From Streptomyces sp. yr375 (GTDB taxonomy: Bacteria; Actinomycetota; Actinomycetes; Streptomycetales; Streptomycetaceae): a stretch of 64,000 bases of DNA. Below the pieces are notes generated by a model. That model ran no database searches, had not been told where the DNA came from, and saw only the letters and a list, made by a program, of their open reading frames with translations. The translations under genes were made by a program, and so were the position numbers. This document shows, piece by piece, positions 16,811-25,918 of this stretch. How positions within the stretch are numbered: position 1 is the first letter of the stretch; every line of letters starts with the position of its first letter. The stretch lies in NCBI RefSeq assembly GCF_900110755.1, contig NZ_FOFF01000001.1, forward strand, positions 362,153 to 426,152, read 5' to 3'.

Positions 16811-18211
16811 ATGTCCTCTGCTCCCCCGACCACCACGGACGAGGCCCCGCAAGCGGCACCGGCCCCCGCGCCCACGTCCCGCGGCGCATGGGCCCCGCTG
16901 CGCCCGCTGGTCCTGCGCCTGCACTTCTACGCCGGCCTGTTCGTGGCCCCCTTCCTGCTGGTCGCCGCCGTCACCGGGTTCCTGTACGCCGGAGCGTTCC
17001 AGGCCGAGAAGTTCGTGTACGCGCACGAGCTGACCGTGCCGGTCGGCGACGCCGAACTGCCGATCTCCGCCCAGGTCGACGCCGCCCGCAAGGCCCACCC
17101 CGAAGGCACGGTCGCGGCCGTACGGCCCGCGCCGCAGGACGACGCCACGACCCGGGTGATGCTGTCCGGCGTCGAGGGCGTGGCCGCCACCCACACCCTC
17201 GCCGTATTCGTCGACCCGTACACCGGCGAGATACGCGGCGCGCTGGAGCAGTACGGCTCGACCGGCGCGCTGCCGCTGCGCACCTGGATCGACGAGTTCC
17301 ACCGCGACCTGCGCCTCGGCGAGAACGGCCGCCTCTACAGCGAACTCGCCGCGAGCTGGCTGTGGGTGATCGCGGGCGGCGGCCTCGTGCTGTGGTTCTC
17401 CCGCCGCCGCGCGCTGCGCAAGGTGCGCGGCACGAAGGGGCGGCGGCGCACGCTCGGGCTGCACGGCACGGTCGGCGTGTGGGCCGCGGCCGGCTTCGTC
17501 TTCCTGTCCGCGACCGGCCTGACCTGGTCGACGTACGCGGGCGCCAACATCGACGTGCTGCGCACCTCGCTCGGCCAGTCCACGCCGTCGGTCTCGGCGG
17601 CCGTCGGCGGCGGCGAACACGCCGGTCACGACGCGGCCTCCGGCAGCGGCGGGGACGCCGAACACGGCGTCGGCCTGGACAAGATCCTGGCCGCCGCGCG
17701 CACCGAGGGGCTGGGCGACCCGGTCGAGATCGTCCCGCCCGCCGACGCCTCCTCCGCGTACGTCGTCAAGCAGGTGCAGCGGAGCTGGCCCGAGAAGCAG
17801 GACGCGGTCGCCGTCGACCCGGCCACCGGCGAGGTCGTCGACGTGCTGCGGTTCGCCGACCACCCGCTGCTCGCCAAGCTGACCCGCTGGGGCATCGACC
17901 TGCACACCGGCGTCCTGTTCGGCCTGGTCAACCAGATCGCGCTGATGCTTCTCGCGCTCGCCCTGATCCTGCTGATCGTCTGGGGCTACCGCATCTGGTG
18001 GCAGCGCGGCCGGGGCTCCGCCTTCGGGCGGCCGATCCCGCGCGGCGCGTGGGCGCAGGTCCCGCCGTACGTCCTCGTCCCGCTGCTGGCGGCGGTCGCC
18101 GTGGTCGGCTACTTCGTCCCGCTCCTCGGCATCCCGCTCGCCGGCTTCCTGGCCGTGGACGTCGTCCTCGGGGAGATCGCCCACCGCCGGGGGCAGCGCA
18201 CGGCCGCCTGA
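16811..18211 (+). CDS. PepSY-associated membrane protein
   Basis: A 466-residue membrane protein. A Pro/Ala-rich start is followed by a first membrane helix (LHFYAGLFVAPFLLVAAVTGFLYAG) with a conserved His. PepSY-like extracytoplasmic regions follow (VFVDPYTGEIRGAL, VAVDPATGEVVDVL), with further helices around 190, 240, 380 and 430. Paired WIDEFHRDLRLG and WGIDLHTGVLFG histidine motifs are typical of this family, which is often linked to iron or copper handling. Start ATG follows GGAGAAG. A His-rich loop (GEHAGHDAASGS) may bind metal. The role is not established. Confidence 0.83.
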   Translation: MSSAPPTTTDEAPQAAPAPAPTSRGAWAPLRPLVLRLHFYAGLFVAPFLLVAAVTGFLYAGAFQAEKFVYAHELTVPVGDAELPISAQVDAARKAHPEGTVAAVRPAPQDDATTRVMLSGVEGVAATHTLAVFVDPYTGEIRGALEQYGSTGALPLRTWIDEFHRDLRLGENGRLYSELAASWLWVIAGGGLVLWFSRRRALRKVRGTKGRRRTLGLHGTVGVWAAAGFVFLSATGLTWSTYAGANIDVLRTSLGQSTPSVSAAVGGGEHAGHDAASGSGGDAEHGVGLDKILAAARTEGLGDPVEIVPPADASSAYVVKQVQRSWPEKQDAVAVDPATGEVVDVLRFADHPLLAKLTRWGIDLHTGVLFGLVNQIALMLLALALILLIVWGYRIWWQRGRGSAFGRPIPRGAWAQVPPYVLVPLLAAVAVVGYFVPLLGIPLAGFLAVDVVLGEIAHRRGQRTAA

Positions 18212-18213
18212 AC

Positions 18214-18600
18214 TCAGTCCTCGGGGAAGTCCCCGGCCAGCGCGGAGGCGAGCCGCAGATGCGGTGCCGCCTCCGCGTGCCGCCCCTGCCGCTCCAGGGT
18301 GCGGCCCAGCATCAGCCGGGCGTAGTGCTCGACCGGGTCGCGTTCGACGATCACCCGCAACTCGCTCTCGGCGCGCCGGAGTTGGGCCGAGTGGTAGTAG
18401 GCGCGGGCCAGCAGCAGCCGGGGCCCGGTCTGCTCCGGCACCTCGGCGACCAGCCCGACCAGCACCCGCGCGGCGGTGGCGTACTGCTTCGCGGCGAAGA
18501 ACATCTGCCCCCGCTCCCACCGCTCGGCCTGCGTCCCGTGCCCGTAGTAGGCAAAGTCCCGCGTCGCCTCGTAAGTCGTCGTCCCGCTCGTCGTGTCCAC
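18214..18600 (-). CDS. Tetratricopeptide-repeat protein
   Basis: A 128-residue soluble protein built of TPR-like helices (WERGQMFFAAKQYATAARVLVGLV, LLARAYYHSAQLRRAESELRVIV, YARLMLGRTLERQGRHAEAAPHL). It likely mediates protein contacts. The GTG start at 18600 has AAGGAGG upstream at slightly long spacing. It is divergent from the HpaB-type hydroxylase gene with 124 bp between. Function unknown. Confidence 0.8.
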   Translation of the reverse strand: MDTTSGTTTYEATRDFAYYGHGTQAERWERGQMFFAAKQYATAARVLVGLVAEVPEQTGPRLLLARAYYHSAQLRRAESELRVIVERDPVEHYARLMLGRTLERQGRHAEAAPHLRLASALAGDFPED

Positions 18601-18724
18601 TGGTGTTCGACCTCCTTCGCGGCCGACAACCGGGAGGGTTGGCTGAATATTCCACAGGCGGCCAGGGGTACTGCGCGCGGGTGAGACCAGGTGTCGTCCA
18701 CCGCCCCGGCACGTTGTCCTCACC

Positions 18725-20290
18725 ATGACGCTCGACAGTTCCAAGCCCCTGACCACCGAGCACGCCGAGGACGCCGAAGGCACCGCCGTCCAGCCGCTGA
18801 CCGGCGACGCGTACCTGGAGAGCCTCCGGGACGGACGGGAGGTGTGGATCTACGGAGAGCGCGTCAAGGACGTCACCACGCACCCCGCGTTCCGCAACAG
18901 CGCCCGCTCGGTGGCCCGCCTCTACGACGCCCTGCACGACCCCGGGACACGCGGCGCACTCACCACCGCCACCGACGTCACCGGCGGAACCTTCACCCAC
19001 CCCTTCTTCCGCGTACCGCGCTCCGTGGCCGACCTGCGGGCCGCGCGCGACGCCATCGCCGGCTGGCAGCGCATGACCTACGGCTGGATGGGCCGCTCAC
19101 CCGACTACAAGGCGTCGTTCCTCGCCACCCTCGGCGCCGACCCCGACTTCTACGGCCCCTACGGCGACAACGCCCGCGCCTGGTACCGCCGCGCCCAGCA
19201 CCGGGTGCTGTTCCTCAACCACGCGATCGTGCACCCCCCGGTCGACCGGCATCTGCCCCCGGACGAGGTCGCCGACGTGTACGTGCACATCGACGAGGAG
19301 ACCGACGCCGGCGTCGTCGTCAGCGGCGCCAAGGTCGTGGCCACCGGATCCGCGCTGACCCACCACACCTTCATCGCCCACGTCGGACCCCCGCTCACCG
19401 ACCCCGCCCTCGCCACCGTCTTCATCGCCCCGATGGACACCCCCGGCCTGAAACTGATCTGCCGCGCCTCCTACGAGCAGTCAGCGGCGGCCACCGGCAG
19501 CCCCTTCGACTACCCCCTCTCCAGCCGGCTGGACGAGAACGACGCCGTCATCGTCTTCGACCGGGCCCTGATTCCCTGGGAGAACGTCCTCGTCCACCGC
19601 GACGTGGACCGGGCCAACACCTTCCTCAACCACTCCGGTTTCCTGCCCCGCTTCGTCTTCCACGGAGCCGTCCGGCTGGCGGTGAAGCTGGACTTCCTGT
19701 GCGGGCTGCTGCTGCGCGCCGTGCGCACCACCGGCACCGACGCCTTCCGCGGCGTCCAGGCCGGCGTGGGCGAGGCGCTGGCCTGGCGGCACACGGTGTG
19801 GGCGCTGACCACGGCGATGGTCGAACAGGCCGACACCCGCGAGGACGGCAGCGTCTCCCCGAACCTGGACCACGCCCTCGCCCACCGCGTCCTCGCGCCC
19901 ACCGCCTACACCCGGATCAAGGACATCATCGAGAACCACGTCGGCAGCTCGCTGATCTACCTCACCTCGCACGCCGACGACTTCCGCAACCCGCAGCTCC
20001 GCCCCTACCTCGACACATATTTGCGCGGCGCGCACGGCACCACCGCCGAAGAGCGCGTCAAGCTGATGAAGCTGCTCTGGGACAGCATCGGCAGCGAGTT
20101 CGCCGGCCGCCACGAACTGTACGAGCGCCTCTACGGCGGCAGCGCGGAACAGGTACGCGTCGACGCCTACAAGCACGCCGTGAAGGGCGGCCTCGGCGAC
20201 GAACTCGGCGCCCTCGTCGACCACTGCATGTCCGACTACGACCTCAACGGCTGGACCGCCCCCGACCTCATCGACCCCCGGCGGCCCTGA
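18725..20290 (+). CDS. 4-hydroxyphenylacetate 3-hydroxylase family (HpaB-like) monooxygenase
   Basis: A 521-residue flavin-dependent aromatic hydroxylase of the two-component HpaB/PvcC/Sam5 family. Recognisable parts are GDAYLESLRDGREVWIYGE at the start, HPFFRVPRS, MTYGWMGRSPDYK, HAIVHPPVDRH, FDYPLSSRLDENDAVIVFD and LIPWENVLVHRD. The family uses reduced FAD from a separate reductase to ortho-hydroxylate phenols such as 4-hydroxyphenylacetate or p-coumarate. The nearby predicted tyrosine ammonia-lyase makes p-coumarate (to caffeate) a plausible substrate. It is convergent with that lyase gene, 30 bp between stops. No HpaC-type reductase is adjacent. Confidence 0.88.
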   Translation: MTLDSSKPLTTEHAEDAEGTAVQPLTGDAYLESLRDGREVWIYGERVKDVTTHPAFRNSARSVARLYDALHDPGTRGALTTATDVTGGTFTHPFFRVPRSVADLRAARDAIAGWQRMTYGWMGRSPDYKASFLATLGADPDFYGPYGDNARAWYRRAQHRVLFLNHAIVHPPVDRHLPPDEVADVYVHIDEETDAGVVVSGAKVVATGSALTHHTFIAHVGPPLTDPALATVFIAPMDTPGLKLICRASYEQSAAATGSPFDYPLSSRLDENDAVIVFDRALIPWENVLVHRDVDRANTFLNHSGFLPRFVFHGAVRLAVKLDFLCGLLLRAVRTTGTDAFRGVQAGVGEALAWRHTVWALTTAMVEQADTREDGSVSPNLDHALAHRVLAPTAYTRIKDIIENHVGSSLIYLTSHADDFRNPQLRPYLDTYLRGAHGTTAEERVKLMKLLWDSIGSEFAGRHELYERLYGGSAEQVRVDAYKHAVKGGLGDELGALVDHCMSDYDLNGWTAPDLIDPRRP

Positions 20291-20320
20291 GAACCGCCTC
20301 CTCATGAACCGGCAAGGCCG

Positions 20321-21856
20321 CTACGGCAGTTCGTGCCCCAGGCCGTCGAGCAGGTCGGCCGCGGTGCGGACGTCGGTGTCGAGCGGGCGGTCCGGGTCGA
20401 TGGCCGGGATGGTGTCGCAGAGCCGGTCGAGGAGGTCCGCGCAGGCCGGCGCGGTCGGGCGGCGGGCGCCGACGTGAGCGGCCTGGCGCAGGGCGACGGC
20501 GAGCGAACCGTGCAGCAGGCGCAGCGAGTCGGCCTGGTCCAGCGCGCCCAGGGCGGCTTGGCTGCCGAAGGGGACGACGTCCTGGTTGTGGCCGTTGGTC
20601 GGCAGGCTCTGGACGGACGCCGGGGTCGCGGTGCGCCGCATCTGGGCGAGGATCGCGGTGGCGGCGATCTGTACCCCCTGCACGGCGTGCTGCCGGCCCG
20701 GCTCGCGGGCGAGCATGGGCGGCAGACCTCCGTTGCGGTGCGGGTCGACGAGCAGGTCGAGCTGGCGCTCGGCCAGGTTGCCGGTCTGGACGGCGGCCAG
20801 CGTGAGCAGGTCGGCGGCGAAGGCGACCGGCTGGCCGAAGAAGTTGCCGCCGTGCGCGATCTCGTCCAGCTCGGGAAAGCACAGCGGGTTGTCGCTGACC
20901 CCGCCCAGGTCGTGCCCGATGACCTCGTCGGCGTGCCGCAGGCTCGCTCCGACGGCGCCGAGCAACTGCGGCGCGCAGCGGATGCTGTACGGCTCCTGGA
21001 GCGGGCGCAGCCCGGTCGGCACGGTCCCGGCCAGCAGCCCGCGCAGCGCCGCGCCCGCGCGTACGGCGTCGGGGTGGCCGAACGCGTCGAGCAGCGCCGC
21101 CGAGGCGAAACCGGGGGCGCTGCCCAGCAGATCGGCGAGGAGGGCGGTGAGTCGCAGCGCCGTGGCGTGGGCCCGTCGCAGTCGGGCCAGCGCGAGGCCG
21201 CCCGCCGCCGCGGTGAGCGAGGTGCCGTTGACGAGGGCCAGCGCGTCGCGGCCGTCGAGCACCAGCGGCCGTAGCCCGGCCCGGTCCAGCGCCTCGGCGG
21301 CGGGCATCGCCACCGCCTCGACGTAGGCCCGCCCCCGGCCGCGCAGCGCCTGGACGGCATGGGCGAGCGGAACCAGGTCGCCGCTGGCCCCGACCGACCC
21401 GAGGCGCGGCACGGCGGGCGTGAAGCCGGTGCCCAGGGCCGCGGCGAGGGCGTCGAGGACCTGCGGTGTGACGGCGGAGTGGCCACGGGCGAGGGACGCC
21501 AGCCGCACCAGCAGCGTCGCGCGCACCACGGCCACCGGCAGGTCCTCGCCCTGTCCGCAGCTCAGGTGGGCGAGCGCGTTGTCGCACTGCTCGGCGGGAT
21601 CCGCCCGGCCGGCGTACCCGACCAGCGGCCCGAAACCGGTGCTGGCCCCGTAGACCACTTCCCCGGAGTCCAGCCGCCCGGCCAGGAAGGCCTGACAGGC
21701 GGCGGCCCGCTCCCGCGCCTCGGGGGCGATACGCACGTCCAGCGGGGCGACGGCCCGCTCGAGGTGATCGGGGGTGAGCGGAGCAGGGAGGGTGAGGGCG
21801 GCAGGGGACGTGTCGGCGGAAGAGGGGGCGGGAGGCTGCGATGCGTTCAGGAGCAT
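20321..21856 (-). CDS. Aromatic amino acid ammonia-lyase, predicted tyrosine-specific
   Basis: A 511-residue MIO-type lyase (HAL/PAL/TAL family). The cofactor-forming tripeptide is Ala157-Ser158-Gly159 in GSVGASGDLVPLAH. Other family marks are YGASTGFGPL, NGTSLTAAAGG, SDNPLCF and HGGNFFGQPVA. The substrate-selectivity pair, by alignment with Rhodobacter TAL (NLVHHL), is His97-Leu98 in NALAHLSCG; histidine there favours tyrosine, whereas histidine ammonia-lyases carry Ser-His. The expected reaction is L-tyrosine to p-coumarate and ammonia. It is the last gene of a leftward run from the acyltransferase, with 15 bp to the ketosynthase. Confidence 0.87.
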   Translation of the reverse strand: MLLNASQPPAPSSADTSPAALTLPAPLTPDHLERAVAPLDVRIAPEARERAAACQAFLAGRLDSGEVVYGASTGFGPLVGYAGRADPAEQCDNALAHLSCGQGEDLPVAVVRATLLVRLASLARGHSAVTPQVLDALAAALGTGFTPAVPRLGSVGASGDLVPLAHAVQALRGRGRAYVEAVAMPAAEALDRAGLRPLVLDGRDALALVNGTSLTAAAGGLALARLRRAHATALRLTALLADLLGSAPGFASAALLDAFGHPDAVRAGAALRGLLAGTVPTGLRPLQEPYSIRCAPQLLGAVGASLRHADEVIGHDLGGVSDNPLCFPELDEIAHGGNFFGQPVAFAADLLTLAAVQTGNLAERQLDLLVDPHRNGGLPPMLAREPGRQHAVQGVQIAATAILAQMRRTATPASVQSLPTNGHNQDVVPFGSQAALGALDQADSLRLLHGSLAVALRQAAHVGARRPTAPACADLLDRLCDTIPAIDPDRPLDTDVRTAADLLDGLGHELP

Positions 21857-21871
21857 GATGGTGACGGCCCG

Positions 21872-23098
21872 TCAGGTCATGGTGGTGAACAGGGCGACGG
21901 CGTTCTGGCCGCCGAAACCGAAGGAGTTGCTGAGGGCGGCCCGGATCCGGGCCGGGCGGGGGGACTTGTGGACGACGTCCAGGTCGATCGCCGGGTCGAG
22001 GGCGTCGAGGTTGGCGGTGGGCGGGATGACCTGGTGCTGGAGGGTGAGCACGGTCAGCGCCGCCTCGATGCCGCCCGCCCCGCCCAGCGCGTGCCCGAGG
22101 ACGCTCTTGTTCGCGGTGACCACCGGCGGCTGCCCGAACACCTCGTGCAGGGCACGGAATTCGACGGCGTCGTTGAGCTGCGTCGAGGTGCCGTGCGCGT
22201 TGACATGGCCGATGTCGGCGGGCGCCAGCCCGGCATCGCGCAGCGCCGCGCGCATGGCCTCGGCGGCGCCCCTGCCCTCGGGATGCGGAGCCGCGAGATC
22301 GTGCGCGTCGCTGGACGCCCCGTAACCGGCCAGCACCGCCCGAGGCCGCGCACCGCGCGCCACCGCGTGCCCGGCCCGCTCCAGTACGAGGATCCCCGCG
22401 CCCTCACCGAGGACGAAACCGTCGCGGTCCCGGTCGAAGGGCCGCGAGGCCCCGGCCGGATCGTGCGCGCGCCCGGACAGCGCGCGCATCTGCTGGAAGC
22501 AGGCGACCACGCCCGGCAGACAGCCGGATTCCGCGCCGCCGGTCACGACGACGTCGCAGGAACCGCCGCACAGTAGATCCCGGGCGATGCCCAGGGCGGT
22601 CGTCCCGGAGGCGCAGGCGGTGGCCACGGCCAGGCTCGGGCCGCGCGCGCCGAGATCGAGCGCGACCTCGGCCGGCACCATGCTGGGGACGCTGCGCACG
22701 ATCGCCAGCGGTGAGATCCGCTCCGCCCGCTTCTCGTTCAGCCGCCCGAACTCCAGCGGATAGCGCTCCAGACTGTTGCTGCCGACGCCGAGGACGACGG
22801 CCACCCGCGCCGGATCCCGGTCACTGGTGTCGAGTCCGGCGTCGGCGACCGCCTCCCGCGCGCCGACGAGGGCGAGCTGCGCGAAGCGGTCCAGCCGCCA
22901 GGCGCGCGAGCGGCCGATCAGCCGGCCCGCGTCGAAGCCCGGCACCCGGCAGGTGAAGTCGACGTCCAGATCGGCGAGTTCGGGATCCGTGGCCGCCGTC
23001 GGCCGACCGTCCAGCATGCCCTGCCAGGTGGCGTCGGCGCCGACACCGGCCGGGGTGACCAGCCCGACACCGGTGACGACGACCTCCTCGCGCCTCAT
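21872..23098 (-). CDS. Beta-ketoacyl-ACP synthase II (FabF-like)
   Basis: A 408-residue condensing enzyme with a complete triad: Cys162 in ATACASGT, His302 in NAHGTSTQLND and His336 in GHALGGAGG. Length and motifs match FabF-type or stand-alone type II ketosynthases. The ATG overlaps the ACP stop by 4 bases (ATGA), so the two are coupled and probably partners. It would extend an ACP-bound acyl or aryl chain with malonyl-ACP. No chain-length factor, ketoreductase or dehydratase is present, so those steps may be borrowed from primary metabolism. Confidence 0.9.
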   Translation of the reverse strand: MRREEVVVTGVGLVTPAGVGADATWQGMLDGRPTAATDPELADLDVDFTCRVPGFDAGRLIGRSRAWRLDRFAQLALVGAREAVADAGLDTSDRDPARVAVVLGVGSNSLERYPLEFGRLNEKRAERISPLAIVRSVPSMVPAEVALDLGARGPSLAVATACASGTTALGIARDLLCGGSCDVVVTGGAESGCLPGVVACFQQMRALSGRAHDPAGASRPFDRDRDGFVLGEGAGILVLERAGHAVARGARPRAVLAGYGASSDAHDLAAPHPEGRGAAEAMRAALRDAGLAPADIGHVNAHGTSTQLNDAVEFRALHEVFGQPPVVTANKSVLGHALGGAGGIEAALTVLTLQHQVIPPTANLDALDPAIDLDVVHKSPRPARIRAALSNSFGFGGQNAVALFTTMT

Positions 23099-23346
23099 CG
23101 AGCGGACTCCACGGGCGTCGGCGCGAGGACGCGATCGAGCGCGGCGGCGGTCTCCGCGAGGGTGCAGCCGGCGTCGACGCCCTCCAGCGTGACGCCGGTG
23201 CGTTCTTGCAGGATGACGCCCAGTTCGAGGAGGGACAGCGAGTCGAGTTCCAGATCCTTGAAGGTGCTCTCGGGACGCAACTCCTCACGGGACTGCCCGA
23301 GTTCCTCGACGAGGATGCCGACGATCTGGTCGTAGGTTGCGGACAT
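23095..23346 (-). CDS. Acyl carrier protein
   Basis: An 83-residue acidic carrier protein. The phosphopantetheine Ser36 lies in LELDSLSLLELG. The helices around it (YDQIVGILVEELG and LAETAAALDRVLAP) fit the ACP fold. The ATG at 23346 is 11 bp from the stop of the upstream reductase gene. It presumably carries the chain built by the overlapping ketosynthase and handed to the reductase or acyltransferase of the same run. Confidence 0.9.
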   Translation of the reverse strand: MSATYDQIVGILVEELGQSREELRPESTFKDLELDSLSLLELGVILQERTGVTLEGVDAGCTLAETAAALDRVLAPTPVESAR

Positions 23347-23357
23347 GCTGACCTCCG

Positions 23358-24494
23358 TTACGCGGTGGCAGTGGCGGGCAGGGGAGAGGGCGTGGCTGCC
23401 TCGAAGGCGGCGCGCAGATAACGGGTGTTGAGGGGAACCGGGTCCGGGACCGCTCCGGCGAGCGCCGCCAGCAGCGCGCTGCGGTCGTAGCGGCGGCGGA
23501 CGAACGTATAGGCGTGGATGCCGCCCATCAGCCCGGCGAGCCGCTGCACCGCCGGATCGAGAGGGCCCGGCGCGGCCTGCGGATCGATCCGCACATCCAG
23601 CCAGGGGCAGACATCGCGCATCACGTCCAGACACGCCCGCACCGGTGTGTCGTACGGGTGCGTGAGGTGGAACGTCTCGACCGGCGCGGCCGGTTCGCGC
23701 AGCGCGAGCCGCGCCGCCGCCCTGGCCGCGTACTCGACCGGCAGCAGATTCAGCACGGCGTCCGCCCGGCCGGGAATCCGTACGGCGAGTGGGTGGCCGG
23801 GGGTCGCGCCCGGCACCAGCCGGGACGGATCGTGGCGGGCCAGCACGGACAGCCGGGCGCCCGTCTCGGCCAGCGGGTGCCGCGACGCCCCGGCGGGCAG
23901 CGCCCGGTCGCTCACCAGGACGCCCGGCCGCAGCACCGTCACCGGGTGCCGGTGCTCGCGCGCCCACGCCCGCGCCACCTGCTCCGCCGCGTGCTTGGAC
24001 GCCTCGTACGGGGTGAGAAAGCCGTGCCGGTCGTCGAGTTCGTCCTCGCGTACGGTGCCGTCGAGGCGTCCGCCGGCCACGTACGCCGTGCTGACGAGGA
24101 CGACTCGGGGACGGCGGCCAGGCGCGGCCGCGACCAGGTCGAGGACGTGCCGGGTGCCGTCGACGTTCACCCGGGCGAGGCTGCTGTCGGGTGCGACGAG
24201 GTCGATGACGGCGGCGCTGTGCCACACCGCGTCCGCCTGCCCGGCCAGTTCGCGGTGCCGTTCGGGGGCGAGGCCGAGGAACGGTTCGGCGACGTCGGCC
24301 CGCTCCAGCCGCACCCGCGCGCGCAGGTCGTCGGGCACGCCTTCACCGGTGGCGCGCAGGGCACGCTCCAGCCGCTGCCATCCGGCGTCGCCGCCCTGCC
24401 GGACGAGCGCCGTCACCTGCCCTGGCCGGCGCAGGAGTTGGGCCAGCAGATGGGAGCCGAGGAATCCGGTGGCGCCGGTCAGCACGGTCAGCAT
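23358..24494 (-). CDS. NAD(P)-dependent thioester reductase / epimerase-like protein
   Basis: A 378-residue extended short-chain dehydrogenase. It opens with MLTVLTGATGFLGSHLLAQL and has the YxxxK-type motif in TPYEASKHAAEQ. LARVNVDGTRHVLDL and VVLVSTAYVAGG resemble the reductase domains (NAD_binding_4) that release carrier-bound acyl chains as aldehydes or alcohols. It overlaps the upstream acyltransferase gene by 7 bases and is followed by the ACP after 11 bp. I infer reduction of an ACP thioester. A simple sugar epimerase is the alternative, made less likely by the neighbours. Confidence 0.75.
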   Translation of the reverse strand: MLTVLTGATGFLGSHLLAQLLRRPGQVTALVRQGGDAGWQRLERALRATGEGVPDDLRARVRLERADVAEPFLGLAPERHRELAGQADAVWHSAAVIDLVAPDSSLARVNVDGTRHVLDLVAAAPGRRPRVVLVSTAYVAGGRLDGTVREDELDDRHGFLTPYEASKHAAEQVARAWAREHRHPVTVLRPGVLVSDRALPAGASRHPLAETGARLSVLARHDPSRLVPGATPGHPLAVRIPGRADAVLNLLPVEYAARAAARLALREPAAPVETFHLTHPYDTPVRACLDVMRDVCPWLDVRIDPQAAPGPLDPAVQRLAGLMGGIHAYTFVRRRYDRSALLAALAGAVPDPVPLNTRYLRAAFEAATPSPLPATATA

Positions 24495-25825
24495 CCGTGG
24501 GCGTCCTCGAGTTCGGCGAGCGCCGCGAGCCACAGCCCGGGCAGGGCCGCCGGGTCCGGGTCGCCGCGGTCGGAGATGAAGAACACGCCGGCATCGGGGC
24601 CGTAGCTGGACAGCCCCACCATCAGGGCGTGGCCGAGCAGCAGCGCGGGCAGCCCGATGGAGGCGGTGACCGGGTCGGTGCCGAACGAAAGCCCGTCAGG
24701 GATACGGATGTTGGTGACCGTCAGGGCGGTGCGCCGGGGGCCGAAGAAGTACCGGATCAGCGCGGCGCCGGTACGGGGCAAGGCCCGCAGCCCGGCCCGG
24801 GTGGCCGTGCGCCGCTCGGGCGTCGCACGGGCATCGCGGACCACCGACGCCAGACGGCGACGCGGGTCGGGCTCCGCACAGGGCAGCGGGATGCGCAGCA
24901 TCGCCATGTGGTTGCCGAGGGCGGCGGGTTCCACTCCGGCGGGACGGGTGTCCAACGGCATGAAGGCATGCAAGTGCCGCTGCCCGAACCGCCGTTGTGC
25001 GCCCGGGCTGCCAGCGCTTCGGCTTTCCGCGTTCCAGTCGGCGGGACTCCAGGCCCGTAGAGCGCCCGCGGTGGCCGCGAGGTAGACCTGGTTGAGGGTG
25101 GCCCCGGCCGCCTTGCCGAGTCTGCGCAGCCGCTCCACCTCGACATGGGTGTGGTGCATGGTGCGGTGCGCGCCGGGCGGGCGCAGACCCGGAGTCCAGC
25201 GTGCGGTGTGGCGTACCGCTGCGAAAATGTCGGCCGCGAGCATGGCGGCCAACTGCCCCACCTTCAGGGGCGGTTCGGCCTCGACCGGCACGGTCAGCGG
25301 CAGTGGGCGGTCGCCGGTGCCGAACAGCGCGCCGACGGCCGCGGCCCCGCCCATGCCGTCCTGGAGGGCGTGATGGACCCGGTAACACAGCCCGTACTCG
25401 TCCGGAGCCCAGCCGTGTACCAGCCAGACCCCCCAGTCCGGGGCGGTCTCGGGAAAGGGCAGCCCGAGCAGCGCGTCCGCCGCCCGCCCCACGGGGTCCG
25501 GGCCCGCCGCCAGCCGCAGTTCATGGACGTGCAGACGGGGATCGGCGTCGCCGACGGCCTCCCAGGCCAGCCGGCCGCGCCGCTCGGCGACGCGGTACGC
25601 CCACGCCGGCACGCGCGGCGCGGTGGCCGCCACATGGTCGCGGACCCGCTCCACGGACGGTGGGCTGCCGTGGAAGAGAAGCAGATACCCGTGGTATCCG
25701 GCCTGGTTGCGGGCCTGCCGCGCGGCCCGGTACAGGAACTGGTCCGCGGACGAGGGCTCAGGGGGAGCTGTGGGCGGTGGATCCAGGGGCACGGCGATCA
25801 CGGCGGTCTTCCCTCGCGTCAGCAC
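24488..25825 (-). CDS. WS/DGAT-family acyltransferase
   Basis: A 445-residue protein of the bacterial wax ester synthase/diacylglycerol acyltransferase superfamily. The catalytic motif is HHALQDGMGG, His151-His152 to Gly160. Family features include SSADQFLYRAAR near the start, FMPLDTR, GNHMAMLRIPLP and the C-terminal TVTNIRIPDG and LSSYG segments. These enzymes join an acyl-CoA or acyl-ACP to an alcohol. Being in a run with a reductase, ACP and ketosynthase, it may esterify the alcohol made from the chain or acylate with a hydroxycinnamoyl group. First gene of the leftward run, divergent from the MMPL exporter. Confidence 0.82.
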   Translation of the reverse strand: MLTRGKTAVIAVPLDPPPTAPPEPSSADQFLYRAARQARNQAGYHGYLLLFHGSPPSVERVRDHVAATAPRVPAWAYRVAERRGRLAWEAVGDADPRLHVHELRLAAGPDPVGRAADALLGLPFPETAPDWGVWLVHGWAPDEYGLCYRVHHALQDGMGGAAAVGALFGTGDRPLPLTVPVEAEPPLKVGQLAAMLAADIFAAVRHTARWTPGLRPPGAHRTMHHTHVEVERLRRLGKAAGATLNQVYLAATAGALRAWSPADWNAESRSAGSPGAQRRFGQRHLHAFMPLDTRPAGVEPAALGNHMAMLRIPLPCAEPDPRRRLASVVRDARATPERRTATRAGLRALPRTGAALIRYFFGPRRTALTVTNIRIPDGLSFGTDPVTASIGLPALLLGHALMVGLSSYGPDAGVFFISDRGDPDPAALPGLWLAALAELEDAHGC

Positions 25826-25918
25826 GGCAGCGAACGAACGGGGACTCTACCGCACGTAGTCAGCCAATTACGGCACGCTACTATCGGCCGTTCGTCGGCG
25901 CCGAGACGGAGGTATTTC

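Noticed and set aside
20321..21856. Histidine ammonia-lyase (hutH)
   Set aside because: The selectivity pair is His-Leu rather than Ser-His, and no other histidine-degradation gene is nearby.
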